Of a stretch of 64,000 nt of DNA, positions 45,534 through 55,533 are shown piece after piece (position 1 is the first letter of the stretch; each line of letters begins with the position of its first letter). The notes below the pieces were generated by a model. That model did no database searches and was not told where the DNA came from. It saw nothing but the letters and a program-made list of their open reading frames with translations. Source of the stretch: Sphingobacterium spiritivorum ATCC 33861 (GTDB lineage: Bacteria > Bacteroidota > Bacteroidia > Sphingobacteriales > Sphingobacteriaceae); the NCBI RefSeq assembly GCF_000143765.1, contig NZ_GL379776.1, positions 243,659-307,658 on the forward strand. The letters are read 5' to 3'. The translations under genes and the position numbers were made by a program.

Positions 45534-48500
45534 CTACTTGTTATAATTGATATTAAGGTAAACCGGGCTCCCTGTAGACCAGGGCGGATTACCACTACCA
45601 TTCCATTTGATGTGCAGTCTCGGAGAAGCTCCGTATCTGACCTCACACAGCCAGTTCCCGGAGATGAAAGACCTGTTTGCCGCTGGCATATAAGCATCAT
45701 TGCTGAAAGCTCCTACATACACAAATCCACCGTAACCTAACACTGGCTGGGAGAGGATTCTGAGATTCAGACTACCTGAAACTCTTCCTCCGGACAAAGA
45801 GAAATTGCTGCTTATATGTTCAAACTCTGAAGAAGTATAGAACTCAGAAACAGGAGCAACAACCTGAGGAGATTCATCATCCATAGTAATCGTATAATCC
45901 TGACCCGGCACTAGCCACGCAGCTTCCATAGGAACTTCCAGAATCTTTCCTGTATTTCCGCTTGTTCCATCGGATATCTTCCATAATGGCCCGACAGGTC
46001 CCAGTTGATATTGATAGTTCACGGCCGGACGGTAATCCGGAAACATCGGTCTGTATGCCATCGAGCTGAACTTAAGAAGCAGATTTCCGGATAAAAGATT
46101 GGCTACAGGTACATTCAGCCTGGCTGTTTCCGTAGCATTATCCGGAAATTTGGAAGTCGAGATGATCTCACCTGTCACCTTGTGAAGTACTGTCGCATAG
46201 CTCAGGTTTGAACCTCCGGTTACTGAACGTAGTCTGAGTGTGAGCATATCAGCTGTTATAGAAAGATTACAATCAACCTGATCGCCTTTATAGTTATAAC
46301 AAAATGTTTTTATCAGATTGCCTTGATGATCTCTGATAGCCATCAGTCTTCCTGATCCGTCATAATCATAATATTCCGTCTGTCCTCTTGAATCGGTCTT
46401 ACTGTTCATACCTACCAAAGGAATATGACTATACGATTTGATTGCTGCATTTGGAAATACACTTTTCAGAGGCGCAAGAAATTGTTCAATTGAATTTTTG
46501 TCCGGATTTGGCAAATTGGTAAAAGCTGTAATATTTCCGATGCCTAAGACATTGGAAAAAGAAGCGTAATCTATATTTTGTACTTCAGCTACCGGATATT
46601 GATTACTGTAAGACCAGAGATATACTGTTTTTATTCCATCTCTTCGATGTTGTTCCAGAATATTTGAATTACTGTCATAAATATCAAATTTCAGTTCAGA
46701 TCTGTACCTTGCATCCTTTACAAACAACCCGTATCCGTTGACAGATGTCCGTATAAACTCAGTTAACGGAATAGGATTACTTAATGCAAGAACATAAATT
46801 TCATCAGGAACGCTCTGATTTGCTTTGTATGTTCTTAATGTACCAGCTGTTATATAATCTACATTATTGATTCTACGAACTGTAAGTTCTTCAACAGGGA
46901 CATTTATATTGGCATTTTTCAATTGCTTTAGCCCCATTGCAGCATTATCATTAGCTATAGTCAGATTGTCGTAATCAAAGACATATTTTACCAGGTTTGA
47001 GATTCTTGCCCCGTCACTATTATCCTGATATGTGACAACAGGAGACTGATGTCTTGCAGAATTATATTCCTGTGTCTGACTTTGTACTACTGAAACTCCT
47101 GTTTCATTCAATTTCTTTGTACTCGATAAAGGTTTATAATCTTCACTTATAAAAGTAACCAATGCTGTTCTGTAGGTATTCTGCAGAAGATTAACCGGAC
47201 AATAAATATCATAGGCCACTTTGAGTCCGTTAACATGAGAGCCGCTGTAGTTCGCATAATATGAATACTTATTTTCCTGCTTGGGTACAGATTGTGTCTC
47301 CTCATAGATTTTTTCTGTGTGCAAGGTCCCTGCACGCCACGAAGTATTAGCGGGAGCGACATAAGGCATCGTATAATTTCCACCAATATTTTCAGAGAAA
47401 TTAAGTTTCTTTTCTACCTTTCCTAATGTCCCCAAAGCATCGTTATATTCTGTGACAAGTCCGTATTCAATAGTAGCGCCTGCGACAGGCTGTACATTTT
47501 CTTCATTGACAGTATATAAAAATCCACAACTTGCACAACCAACAGCTGAACCATAGGGTGGCAGCCTATCCGAGACGGAATTTGTCACAGTCATATAATT
47601 TGGTGTATTTTTAATGCTTACATTATGGAGACTATCATTATAATGATATCTTTTCACCAATGGTAATGCATTTACATCCGATTTTGTAGTAATGCGGAAT
47701 ACTCTTCCTCCTCCAACCGGGTAAAGATTAGTCGTTATATTATCTTCCTTTCCGGTAATATTAAAGCCTGCATATAAATAATAAGTCCCACCTGTCCCTG
47801 GTTCATAGTAAGATCCAGTAACAGTATAATAATACGTCCCGGCTCCTAAAAATATAACTTCATCACTAATGCATTGTCTGGCTGGAAAATCACATTTATT
47901 TGTAATTTGGTTTAACATATTTATCGAATTAGAATTGCTTCCCGTAAACCTAATTTCCGGATGGCTGTATAAATAATCCGGAGAAAGTATTCTGTAAGAG
48001 GAAAACCTGTAGTATCCGCCACCTTGCGGGATAGTAAAACTCCCTGTAACAGTAGTCCCATCTATCACGTCAGCACCAGCAATGTTTTTTGTGTATTGTG
48101 TAGATGTGTTATAAGGAAGCATCCAGGGTGAAAACACAGCATTGTTGTAATTTTGAAATAAAAACTGATTTTGTTCATATTCAAATTCTGAAATACCTCC
48201 TGTAGGGTACTCCACAGCCTTTAGCATACCTATTTTAGCAAATTTAAAATTACTTGTTCTTTCTGCAGCAGGAGTAAGAAAACCCATGGCTCTAGAACTG
48301 TTGGTTATCAGGGAAGTGTAATCTGCTTTAGGAATATTATTACCTGAATATGCTCCGTTATAATATCCCCAATGATCTTTGGCTTTTGAAAAAAAATCCG
48401 GAAATCCGTCATTAGAACCATAGTATTCGAAATTCCATTTTTTTGATTGTTGTCCTGTTCCCATCTGGCTTATTCCATTAAGCCTGAGACGACTTCCGGA

Positions 48501-49538
48501 AGCGAAATACCCTATATTGAATTTATACTCTTGTATTTTTCCAATTCCATTATAAACGGAAAATCCGGTAAGAAAAGGCGCTATACTATTGGGGTCAATT
48601 TTTCGAAGATCTTCCCTCGGGCTTAACGAATAATCAAATTTAATATGCCCCATCGGGAAATCAATCCTGTCAGGAAGCATATAGGTTATTCGCGTCATTG
48701 CTACATTTTGACCGATAGAACTTTGCGGGCCACAGTCAATTGCATCACTATACATTACAAAATCTGTGGACTTGGAGTATTGTAAGGCATAGCTTTTATA
48801 AGTAAAACTTGCTACTTTATTATCAGCTGTAATAATCTTTGTGACATAATAGGCACCTCCGCCCTGACTGTCAGAAGATACACTGATAGGATTGACTACA
48901 TCATTCGATTCAAAAGCTTCAAAAAAGAATGTATTTCCCTGCTGATCAATAATTTTAAATCCTAAAGCTGTTCTGGAAATCCTGATATCTGATTTAGGAT
49001 TAGTTCGGGTAGAAGATTCATTTAAAAAAATAAAAGATCCGCTTTGATTAGAAAAATTGTATATATATTCATCATATTCGGAATCTATATTCCCTGCAAT
49101 AATATCTTCCATATAGTAAAACGTCTCCTGAGCACCCATTTGGTTAGCAAAATAACGGTCTAAAGAATATTTACCATGTGGAAACATGCCCTTTTGGGAA
49201 TCAAAGTCATATATACCATTCCTGCGCATAACTATATATCCACCTGTCCAGAGATTCCAACCTAACCCAACCCACGATGGAATTTCATCAACCTTCAGCC
49301 CGTTATTGTTATATTTCAAAGAAAGCGGAATCGTTACATTGCCGACCTTTATATCATATAGAGGTATCTGAAGATCCAAAGTCCCTGTTCCTAAACCAAC
49401 CGGAATTTCCTTAAACTTTTCAAATCCTGCTACATTCGGAGATTTTGAAGTTACCTGAAAAAGTTTAACATCCTGAGCGGATGCAATATTGACAATAAGT
49501 AAAAGCAGAGTACTTATGCATATACATAAAAAATTCAT
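45534..49538 (-). CDS. Large secreted SpvB/Rhs-like protein paired with the DUF6443 protein
   Basis: 1334 residues. Signal peptide about 1-21 (ending NIASAQ), then an N-terminal region (about 45-120) of the kind that opens YD-repeat partner proteins: GTLDLQIPLYDIKVGNV, LSLKYNNNGLKVDEIPSWVGLGWNL. YD-type repeats appear late (GQTEYYDYDGSGRLMAIRDHQGN near 1090), followed by beta-rich C-terminal domains. Such proteins lie upstream of DUF6443 Rhs genes in Bacteroidota and may form a shell or chaperone with them. Stop is 53 bp before the start of the Rhs gene. Confidence 0.8.
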   Translation of the reverse strand: MNFLCICISTLLLLIVNIASAQDVKLFQVTSKSPNVAGFEKFKEIPVGLGTGTLDLQIPLYDIKVGNVTIPLSLKYNNNGLKVDEIPSWVGLGWNLWTGGYIVMRRNGIYDFDSQKGMFPHGKYSLDRYFANQMGAQETFYYMEDIIAGNIDSEYDEYIYNFSNQSGSFIFLNESSTRTNPKSDIRISRTALGFKIIDQQGNTFFFEAFESNDVVNPISVSSDSQGGGAYYVTKIITADNKVASFTYKSYALQYSKSTDFVMYSDAIDCGPQSSIGQNVAMTRITYMLPDRIDFPMGHIKFDYSLSPREDLRKIDPNSIAPFLTGFSVYNGIGKIQEYKFNIGYFASGSRLRLNGISQMGTGQQSKKWNFEYYGSNDGFPDFFSKAKDHWGYYNGAYSGNNIPKADYTSLITNSSRAMGFLTPAAERTSNFKFAKIGMLKAVEYPTGGISEFEYEQNQFLFQNYNNAVFSPWMLPYNTSTQYTKNIAGADVIDGTTVTGSFTIPQGGGYYRFSSYRILSPDYLYSHPEIRFTGSNSNSINMLNQITNKCDFPARQCISDEVIFLGAGTYYYTVTGSYYEPGTGGTYYLYAGFNITGKEDNITTNLYPVGGGRVFRITTKSDVNALPLVKRYHYNDSLHNVSIKNTPNYMTVTNSVSDRLPPYGSAVGCASCGFLYTVNEENVQPVAGATIEYGLVTEYNDALGTLGKVEKKLNFSENIGGNYTMPYVAPANTSWRAGTLHTEKIYEETQSVPKQENKYSYYANYSGSHVNGLKVAYDIYCPVNLLQNTYRTALVTFISEDYKPLSSTKKLNETGVSVVQSQTQEYNSARHQSPVVTYQDNSDGARISNLVKYVFDYDNLTIANDNAAMGLKQLKNANINVPVEELTVRRINNVDYITAGTLRTYKANQSVPDEIYVLALSNPIPLTEFIRTSVNGYGLFVKDARYRSELKFDIYDSNSNILEQHRRDGIKTVYLWSYSNQYPVAEVQNIDYASFSNVLGIGNITAFTNLPNPDKNSIEQFLAPLKSVFPNAAIKSYSHIPLVGMNSKTDSRGQTEYYDYDGSGRLMAIRDHQGNLIKTFCYNYKGDQVDCNLSITADMLTLRLRSVTGGSNLSYATVLHKVTGEIISTSKFPDNATETARLNVPVANLLSGNLLLKFSSMAYRPMFPDYRPAVNYQYQLGPVGPLWKISDGTSGNTGKILEVPMEAAWLVPGQDYTITMDDESPQVVAPVSEFYTSSEFEHISSNFSLSGGRVSGSLNLRILSQPVLGYGGFVYVGAFSNDAYMPAANRSFISGNWLCEVRYGASPRLHIKWNGSGNPPWSTGSPVYLNINYNK

Positions 49539-49821
49539 AATGATCGATTCTTGGTTAATTGGCCTCTATAAATCATCTCTTTGCAACATCCAAAAGAATT
49601 AAAGAAAGAGCACAGATTTAAACAATATTTATAGCAAATATTGCAAATATTTTTCGAATAAAAATATTTATTGTAAAATAATTTTAAAATAAAAGACTAA
49701 AAATTCTTTGGAAAACAAAAAAAATCAATAAAAGAATTAAAAAAACCTTATTTAAAGAAGATTATTAAAGAATAAAAACAAGATTTTAAATTTTAAATAT
49801 CTGCACAATAAATAAAACATC

Positions 49822-50355
49822 TTACCTTACCACCCGAAACTCCAGTTCTGTCTGGATAGTGGCTGCATCCTGATCATAACGTGAATCCTTAGTTTTGAGG
49901 ATTACTCTTGACAGCAGTCCCAGCTCAGGAAGGGCTTCCAGTGCTTGTATCTGCTGCACCAGTCCTTTGTATGTTCCGCTCACCATAATGGTTTTGCGAA
50001 GCGCTAAAGTGTCAGCATCATTACTACGCTTTCCAGAAGAGGCATTATTATATGAAAGGTTGATTGCGGGGTCGGTCATACCTTTACTGGCATTCATTAT
50101 AAAATTATCATTCCATTGTAAAGAGTCTTTACGGTATCTGGAAACTAAACTATCCAGTACCCGGCTTTTGACAATCATATTTTTGCTTCCCTTACTATTA
50201 TCCGTCCCTGTTCCGATCTGTTGCTCCAGACGGTTGTTCAGGGAATACGCATCCCATGTCTTGCTAAAAGCAAAGATCCAGCAGATAACAAACACTACTG
50301 CCGCAACAGTATATAGCAGCTTATTTTTCTTATGGTAAGATAGCTTATTCCACAT
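49822..50355 (-). CDS. PilO/GspM-like inner-membrane assembly protein
   Basis: 177 residues. One membrane helix at about 15-35 follows a short basic cytosolic tail, then a periplasmic region with a coiled-coil segment (EQQIGTGTDNSK... RVLDSLVSRYRKDSLQWN) and a ferredoxin-like end (MVSGTYKGLVQQIQALEALPELGLLSRVIL), as in PilO/GspM. The ATG 50353-50355 overlaps the upstream gene by 11 bp. Last gene of the secretion set. Confidence 0.72.
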   Translation of the reverse strand: MWNKLSYHKKNKLLYTVAAVVFVICWIFAFSKTWDAYSLNNRLEQQIGTGTDNSKGSKNMIVKSRVLDSLVSRYRKDSLQWNDNFIMNASKGMTDPAINLSYNNASSGKRSNDADTLALRKTIMVSGTYKGLVQQIQALEALPELGLLSRVILKTKDSRYDQDAATIQTELEFRVVR

Positions 50356-51589
50356 GATCGTTAAACTGAATCTGTAAAGTAAATAATGGGTCCTGTACCT
50401 GATCCTGACCTGCTCCGAATTGCTCAATAGAGACCTTTTCTATCCATCCTTTCCGCTCGAGATGCCGGATCCAGGCATTTAGTTGCGACAGTGACAGACA
50501 TTGTCCTTTTATGAGTATACGCTGGTACAGATTTATATCTTTTATTTCATTTTTACTGTCAGACGCCGGGTTAATGGCTATACCGGAGATAATGATTGCA
50601 GAAAATCCCTGCAGAGACTGCCCTATCTGATCCAGCAGCCAGGATTGGCGCACCCCTCCGTTCCATCCCAGCGCTTTTATTTGCTGTTCCTGTACTTCTA
50701 TTCTTTTTTGCAGCTTATTGATATCCGTCACTGTACTTTGCTGAGCTGTAACCTGTGATTCGAGTTCCTGATTACGCCCGTAATAATAAGAGAAAACAAC
50801 AGCATTCAATGCCAGTAAGGTAAAAAGTATGCCGGTAATAAGTAACAGATTTTTATTAAATCTGATTTTTTCCCGTAGTTCAATGTAATCTGAATTTACA
50901 GAATCTACGGATACAGCATGATCTTCTTCCAGATAATCATACATCAGACAGGAGAAACCTGCTGCATAGGCTCCCAGAAATCGCTGATCGATAACCTGTG
51001 TTCCTATCTTTGTTGTATATTTTTCGATAGCATCTCTGGAGTAGCTGTAAGAAAGCCATTCTTTGGTTTCTTTATCAATCTGAATCGTATGCCCGTCGAC
51101 TATATAGTGCCCGTTATATTTGTTGATCTGCGACAGAACAGCGTTATATAAAAAAGGCCCAATGTAAAGCTGCACAACAGTATTGCCGGATGCGGTGATT
51201 TCTTCGATCAACTGATCTACCACATTCCTGCGTACCAATGCAACCCAGCTCATATGCTGTCCCTGATGTATAGAATAATAAAAGGATTCTTCTGAAAAAT
51301 TAGGAAAGATCTCCACTATCTGTGCTGTGCCTATTTCGCTTGTATAATTCACCTCCTTGACAAGCACCTGCTTACCTCCAACCTGCAAAGCTATCGGCAA
51401 CTTAGGCTCCAGCTTCTTTGAAAGCTCCTGCCAACCGGCAGCCATGCCTGTCTCTGCTATATTGAGTGTATCTTTTTCTAACTGTAGTCTGCAATACTCC
51501 AGACGCACCTGATCTCCCTCACGTGCATAAGTGATGCCATAGCAGGATTGGATCTGATAGAATTGTCGGATAAATGCAGGTAAACTCAC
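50345..51589 (-). CDS. GspL/PilM-PilN-like protein, GTG start
   Basis: 414 residues. The N-terminal ~240 residues resemble the actin-like fold of PilM/GspL in layout, then a membrane helix (about 247-270), a coiled-coil stretch and a C-terminal periplasmic PilN-like domain ending LFTLQIQFNDHVE. The start is GTG at 51587-51589, five bases after the secretin stop, because no ATG is available near that end. In type II secretion GspL links the ATPase to the membrane. Confidence 0.72.
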   Translation of the reverse strand: MSLPAFIRQFYQIQSCYGITYAREGDQVRLEYCRLQLEKDTLNIAETGMAAGWQELSKKLEPKLPIALQVGGKQVLVKEVNYTSEIGTAQIVEIFPNFSEESFYYSIHQGQHMSWVALVRRNVVDQLIEEITASGNTVVQLYIGPFLYNAVLSQINKYNGHYIVDGHTIQIDKETKEWLSYSYSRDAIEKYTTKIGTQVIDQRFLGAYAAGFSCLMYDYLEEDHAVSVDSVNSDYIELREKIRFNKNLLLITGILFTLLALNAVVFSYYYGRNQELESQVTAQQSTVTDINKLQKRIEVQEQQIKALGWNGGVRQSWLLDQIGQSLQGFSAIIISGIAINPASDSKNEIKDINLYQRILIKGQCLSLSQLNAWIRHLERKGWIEKVSIEQFGAGQDQVQDPLFTLQIQFNDHVE

Positions 51590-51594
51590 TGTTT

Positions 51595-53562
51595 TTAATA
51601 AATAATTGTCGGTTTGATAAATACTACAGAAACAACTTTATTAGTGGTTTTCTCACGGCTGCTGAACAGCCATTTTAGTACGGGAATACGCGAAAGCAAA
51701 GGCACACCACTGCCACTGCTGCTATTCTCCGTACGCTCTATACCTCCCAACACAATCATATCTTCATTCCTGGCCCGTATAATAGATTCAAACTTGCTTG
51801 TGGATGTAGGTGGTGGCTGTCCATCCTTTACAGTTCCCACAAAGTCAGAAATATCAACTGTAATTTTAAGTGTAATCTGATCATCTCCGGATATAACAGG
51901 CTTAATATCAATATTCATATTGGCCTCCACCGGTGTAAATTGTTCTGTAGTGACCGTTGTTGTCTGTAAAGAAGGAATTACATTTTGAGTGGTGGTTTTG
52001 TAATATCGTTTGCTACCTATACTGAGTTTTGCCTGATGCCCATTGAGTGTAGACAACTTGGGAATGGAACGCATCTCTACATTTTTATTAGCTTCGAGTG
52101 CACTTAATGTCACATAAAAATTGGGGGTGACCCTCCCCAGATTAAAGGCATTATTTTTTCCCAGAAAGGATAAGAACCTGTTAATAGAACCCGCACCAAA
52201 AGTAAAATCTAGTGCCGGAAATAAAGAACCACCAGTTTGCGGAATGGAATCTGCTACACCCATTTTTATTCCCGTCTTCACTGTATTACCTTTATTAATA
52301 TCCAGTAAGGTCACTTCTATCAGTACCATCGGTACGATCTTGTCCAGTTTGTGGATGTACGCTTCGATCTCTGTAATCTGGGGAGAGGAACCTGAAAGCA
52401 GTAACATATTCTGCTCTCTGAATTCTTTAATTTCCACATCTCTTTTCCATTCCATAGGAATCATAGTCATCATCGTATCAATAGAACGATGCTGCAACTG
52501 AATAATCTTACTTGTACGCAATCCTTCATTCTTACGGTTGCCGATCAGATAGATTCCATTGTCTATCCTGTACGTATAGGGAGTACCCTGAAAAATGGAG
52601 CTCAAAAACTGATCAAAGCTGATATTTTTAACATTTGTGGTGATATTACCATCAAGCTGACTGTAAAGGAAGTAATCGACATTGGCATCTTCAGAAGCAC
52701 GTTTTATCAGTTCACCAATAGGAGTATTGGCAGCTTGAATAGTAAACAGTTTGCCTTTGTCTCCATTGCTTTTACCGTATACCGCATAGTTATTTCCCCC
52801 CGTATTACCACCTCCCATACCATTTATGCCTCCTGCACCCTGAATCTGTTGCGCTCCCGGTCTGAACCGTATATCCGTCTGACGGTCATCATTGATAAAT
52901 ACTTCTTCGCCAGGTATCAGATTTTCTAATACGTAGACATTATCATTGGTCTTTTTATACTTAAGACTATTGGCATACGCCAGTTTTTCAACTGCAGTCT
53001 CAAAAGGTGCTTCAGCCATATACCCTGACACCAGCTTACCATTGAGACTGACAGGCACAATGACATTTTTATTTGAAATCGCACTGATCTTCTGTGCTAC
53101 CCGGGTAAGGGTATCATTCTGCAGATTGTAGGTCAGTGCCCCGTTGTTTACATTATACGAAATATCGGGGTCCTTGACCTTATAGACAGGTCTGGCGCCC
53201 GGTAATTTGCTAATAGACATAATGCTTCCGATCACATTAATATCCAGTTGATATGTTTTAGACAGAAATAATAAAACATTGAGTGCTGTTTCATCTCTGA
53301 AATTATTCACAATATTAAAATTCAGAGTGGGATCTACATTGATATTTAAATCATTAGCTTGTGCCAATGCTCTTAAAAACTCCTGCACCGAAACTCCGGA
53401 AACGGAAAGTTTTACTTTTTTCTGCAGTCCGGGAACTGTAGTTGCTAATGCATAAAGCCGCTCTTCCACCCGTCTGTAACTCTCTTCGGGCTGCTGGGCA
53501 TGACAGACACAAGAGAATCCGGAACAAAAAAGTATAAATAAGATAAAAATCCGAATGGACAT
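51595..53562 (-). CDS. Secretin (GspD/PilQ family)
   Basis: 655 residues with signal peptide (about 1-22). STN-like N-domains at about 40-120 and 120-210, an additional N-domain (about 275-350), then the secretin barrel (about 395-655) with VLIEVTLLDINKG and the conserved VPLLSRIPVLKWLFSS near the C-terminus. Forms the outer-membrane gate of type II secretion or type IV pili. The glycine-rich linker GAGGINGMGGGNTGGN (about 240) is a low-complexity hinge. GspE gene is 5 bp upstream. Confidence 0.92.
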   Translation of the reverse strand: MSIRIFILFILFCSGFSCVCHAQQPEESYRRVEERLYALATTVPGLQKKVKLSVSGVSVQEFLRALAQANDLNINVDPTLNFNIVNNFRDETALNVLLFLSKTYQLDINVIGSIMSISKLPGARPVYKVKDPDISYNVNNGALTYNLQNDTLTRVAQKISAISNKNVIVPVSLNGKLVSGYMAEAPFETAVEKLAYANSLKYKKTNDNVYVLENLIPGEEVFINDDRQTDIRFRPGAQQIQGAGGINGMGGGNTGGNNYAVYGKSNGDKGKLFTIQAANTPIGELIKRASEDANVDYFLYSQLDGNITTNVKNISFDQFLSSIFQGTPYTYRIDNGIYLIGNRKNEGLRTSKIIQLQHRSIDTMMTMIPMEWKRDVEIKEFREQNMLLLSGSSPQITEIEAYIHKLDKIVPMVLIEVTLLDINKGNTVKTGIKMGVADSIPQTGGSLFPALDFTFGAGSINRFLSFLGKNNAFNLGRVTPNFYVTLSALEANKNVEMRSIPKLSTLNGHQAKLSIGSKRYYKTTTQNVIPSLQTTTVTTEQFTPVEANMNIDIKPVISGDDQITLKITVDISDFVGTVKDGQPPPTSTSKFESIIRARNEDMIVLGGIERTENSSSGSGVPLLSRIPVLKWLFSSREKTTNKVVSVVFIKPTIIY

Positions 53563-53567
53563 AGTCG

Positions 53568-55022
53568 TTAATAATTAAATAATAATGGATATATTTCTTC
53601 TATCGTAGTTTCCTGCTGAGCAAAAAGTTCAAATGCATTTTCTCCTAATGTCTTTATTTTTCTGATTTTCAATTCATCTTCCACCTGTGTATTACCTTTC
53701 TTGATTTCTTCCGCCAATCCCTGATCCAAAGGAATAATTTCATAGACAGCTTTACGTCCTTTAAATCCCGTATAATAGCAGTCCGGACACCCTGTTGCTA
53801 CAGCATGCTGTGTCAATGTGTAATAGGGCACAAACTGCTTCGGATAGATTGCTGTATCCAATACCTGTATCTTTTTACACTTCGGACATAATGTACGCAC
53901 CAGACGTTGTGCTACAGATGTGTTGAGGGTATTGGCGATCAAAAAATTGGGAATCCCCATATCCATCAGACGGGATATCGTACCCCAGGCGGAATTGGTA
54001 TGGATAGTGGACAGAACAAGGTGGCCTGTAAGCGCAGCCCGGATAGCCATATTTGCGGTATCGGGATCACGAATCTCTCCCACCATAATAATATCAGGAT
54101 CCTGCCTCAGGAATGTGCGTAGCGCAGCACCAAAGGTCAATCCTATATTCTCTTTTAACTGCACCTGGTTGATTCCTTCCAGTGTATATTCAATCGGATC
54201 TTCTATCGTCAGTATATTGGTAGTTGTTTTATTCAGATGTTTGAGTGTGGCATACAACGTTGTGGTCTTACCGGATCCGGTAGGTCCGCTGATCAGCAGG
54301 ATACCATTCGGTTTTTTAATACCGTGAAGATAGTTTTCGAGATCTTCAGGAGACATTCCCAATGAATCGATATGGATATTTGCAGCATTGTTATTCAGAA
54401 GACGGAGTACGACTTTCTCTCCATGCAGTGTAGGCAATACGGAGACACGGATATCAAATTGCTCTTTTCCCTTAGTATAATGTATCCTTCCGTCCTGAGG
54501 AAGTCTTTTTTCGGCTATATCCATATTGGACAGAATTTTGATCTTATTGATCAGCGCAGGATAATCTGTTTTAGATAACACATATCGCTCGACCATCATC
54601 CCGTCTATTCTGACCCGGACTCTCCCCTTCTGTTCATAACTTTCTATATGGATATCACTGCTTTTGAGCTGTCTGGCTTCCTGAATCAGATTGTCCAGAA
54701 AATCATGATCAAAAGAAAGTGAACGGATTATTCTTTGTTCTTCAGATTTATGCTCACCAAAATAATAGGTGTTCAGCAATAATTCGATCTGTTCCGTATC
54801 ACAGGCCGTCAGTTCAAATCCGGAATCAAACAGCATATCCAGCTCATTCCGCAGACCATCTTCATCTATCGCTTTATCATATAGAAAACTGAGTACCCCA
54901 TTTTCTTTGCCAACAGGTATAATCCTGTAATGCCAGGCTGCACTCCTTTGAATACTATTCAGCAACTCGGAAGATAAATTACGTCCTTCTAATAAAAGAG
55001 TATTATCCTTTTCAATCGACAT
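53568..55022 (-). CDS. GspE/PilB-type secretion ATPase
   Basis: 484 residues. N-terminal GspE-N-like part, then the ATPase with Walker A GPTGSGKT (246-253), Asp box VRVRIDG, Walker B IIMVGEIRDPDT and the His box HLVLSTIHTNS. The CxxC pair of the zinc element (LCPKCKK and GCPDCYY) is present, typical of GspE rather than PilT. Powers pseudopilin assembly. Nearby genes are all in the same orientation with gaps of 3-6 bp. Confidence 0.95.
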   Translation of the reverse strand: MSIEKDNTLLLEGRNLSSELLNSIQRSAAWHYRIIPVGKENGVLSFLYDKAIDEDGLRNELDMLFDSGFELTACDTEQIELLLNTYYFGEHKSEEQRIIRSLSFDHDFLDNLIQEARQLKSSDIHIESYEQKGRVRVRIDGMMVERYVLSKTDYPALINKIKILSNMDIAEKRLPQDGRIHYTKGKEQFDIRVSVLPTLHGEKVVLRLLNNNAANIHIDSLGMSPEDLENYLHGIKKPNGILLISGPTGSGKTTTLYATLKHLNKTTTNILTIEDPIEYTLEGINQVQLKENIGLTFGAALRTFLRQDPDIIMVGEIRDPDTANMAIRAALTGHLVLSTIHTNSAWGTISRLMDMGIPNFLIANTLNTSVAQRLVRTLCPKCKKIQVLDTAIYPKQFVPYYTLTQHAVATGCPDCYYTGFKGRKAVYEIIPLDQGLAEEIKKGNTQVEDELKIRKIKTLGENAFELFAQQETTIEEIYPLLFNY

Positions 55023-55026
55023 TCGG

Positions 55027-55530
55027 TTAATAAAAATTCGGTAAAATTATTTCTCTTAAAGATAGATAATTAAAATGCTCCAATACAAATAATATCAAAA
55101 ATAAAACGGACTGCCATCCCGCTAAAGGCACCGTAATTTCTTTTTTAGTTCCCATCCTCAGCAAAAGGCTCATTACTAATGCAAAAGCCAAACTCAGTAC
55201 AAAAAACATAAAATATCCCCATACAGTAAAATATACGGCAATGGCTATAAAAAACACAACATCTCCCCACCCCAGTACAGTATCAAATATCCACTGCCAA
55301 TGACCATTTTTGACACGGAAGTAAAGTTGCAGGACCAGGAGTTGCAAACCTATAAAAACCAGATTCAACGTACTGTAAAGGAAGACCTCACTCCATCCGT
55401 AATTGCGAATACTTATTGCAGATAATCCCAGAAAAAGTAAAGGAAAAAAATACCAGGTAACTCCCCTGTATCTGAAATCCTGATAAGCAATTAGGACTAA
55501 AATCAATACAACACAGATTTTCAGCCACAT
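55027..55530 (-). CDS. Prepilin peptidase (A24 type), short form
   Basis: 167 residues, about five to six membrane helices. The two catalytic aspartates are in AYQDFRYR (Asp18) and LGWGDVVFF (Asp90, variant of GxGD). The N-terminal methyltransferase domain of full-length PilD is absent, so this is a peptidase-only enzyme like archaeal-type short forms. It should cleave the pseudopilin encoded 3 bp upstream. Confidence 0.85.
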   Translation of the reverse strand: MWLKICVVLILVLIAYQDFRYRGVTWYFFPLLFLGLSAISIRNYGWSEVFLYSTLNLVFIGLQLLVLQLYFRVKNGHWQWIFDTVLGWGDVVFFIAIAVYFTVWGYFMFFVLSLAFALVMSLLLRMGTKKEITVPLAGWQSVLFLILFVLEHFNYLSLREIILPNFY

Positions 55531-55533
55531 AGA

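Noticed and set aside
48015..48030. TCCGCC-like stretch in the 1334-residue protein gene as a further palindromic element
   Set aside because: The second arm does not pair (TGCGGG), and the frame encodes normal protein sequence.
45534..49538. Full insecticidal toxin complex (Tc) B component
   Set aside because: The protein is shorter, carries a Sec signal peptide and lacks recognisable TcA/TcC neighbours; only a general SpvB/YD-repeat resemblance is supported.
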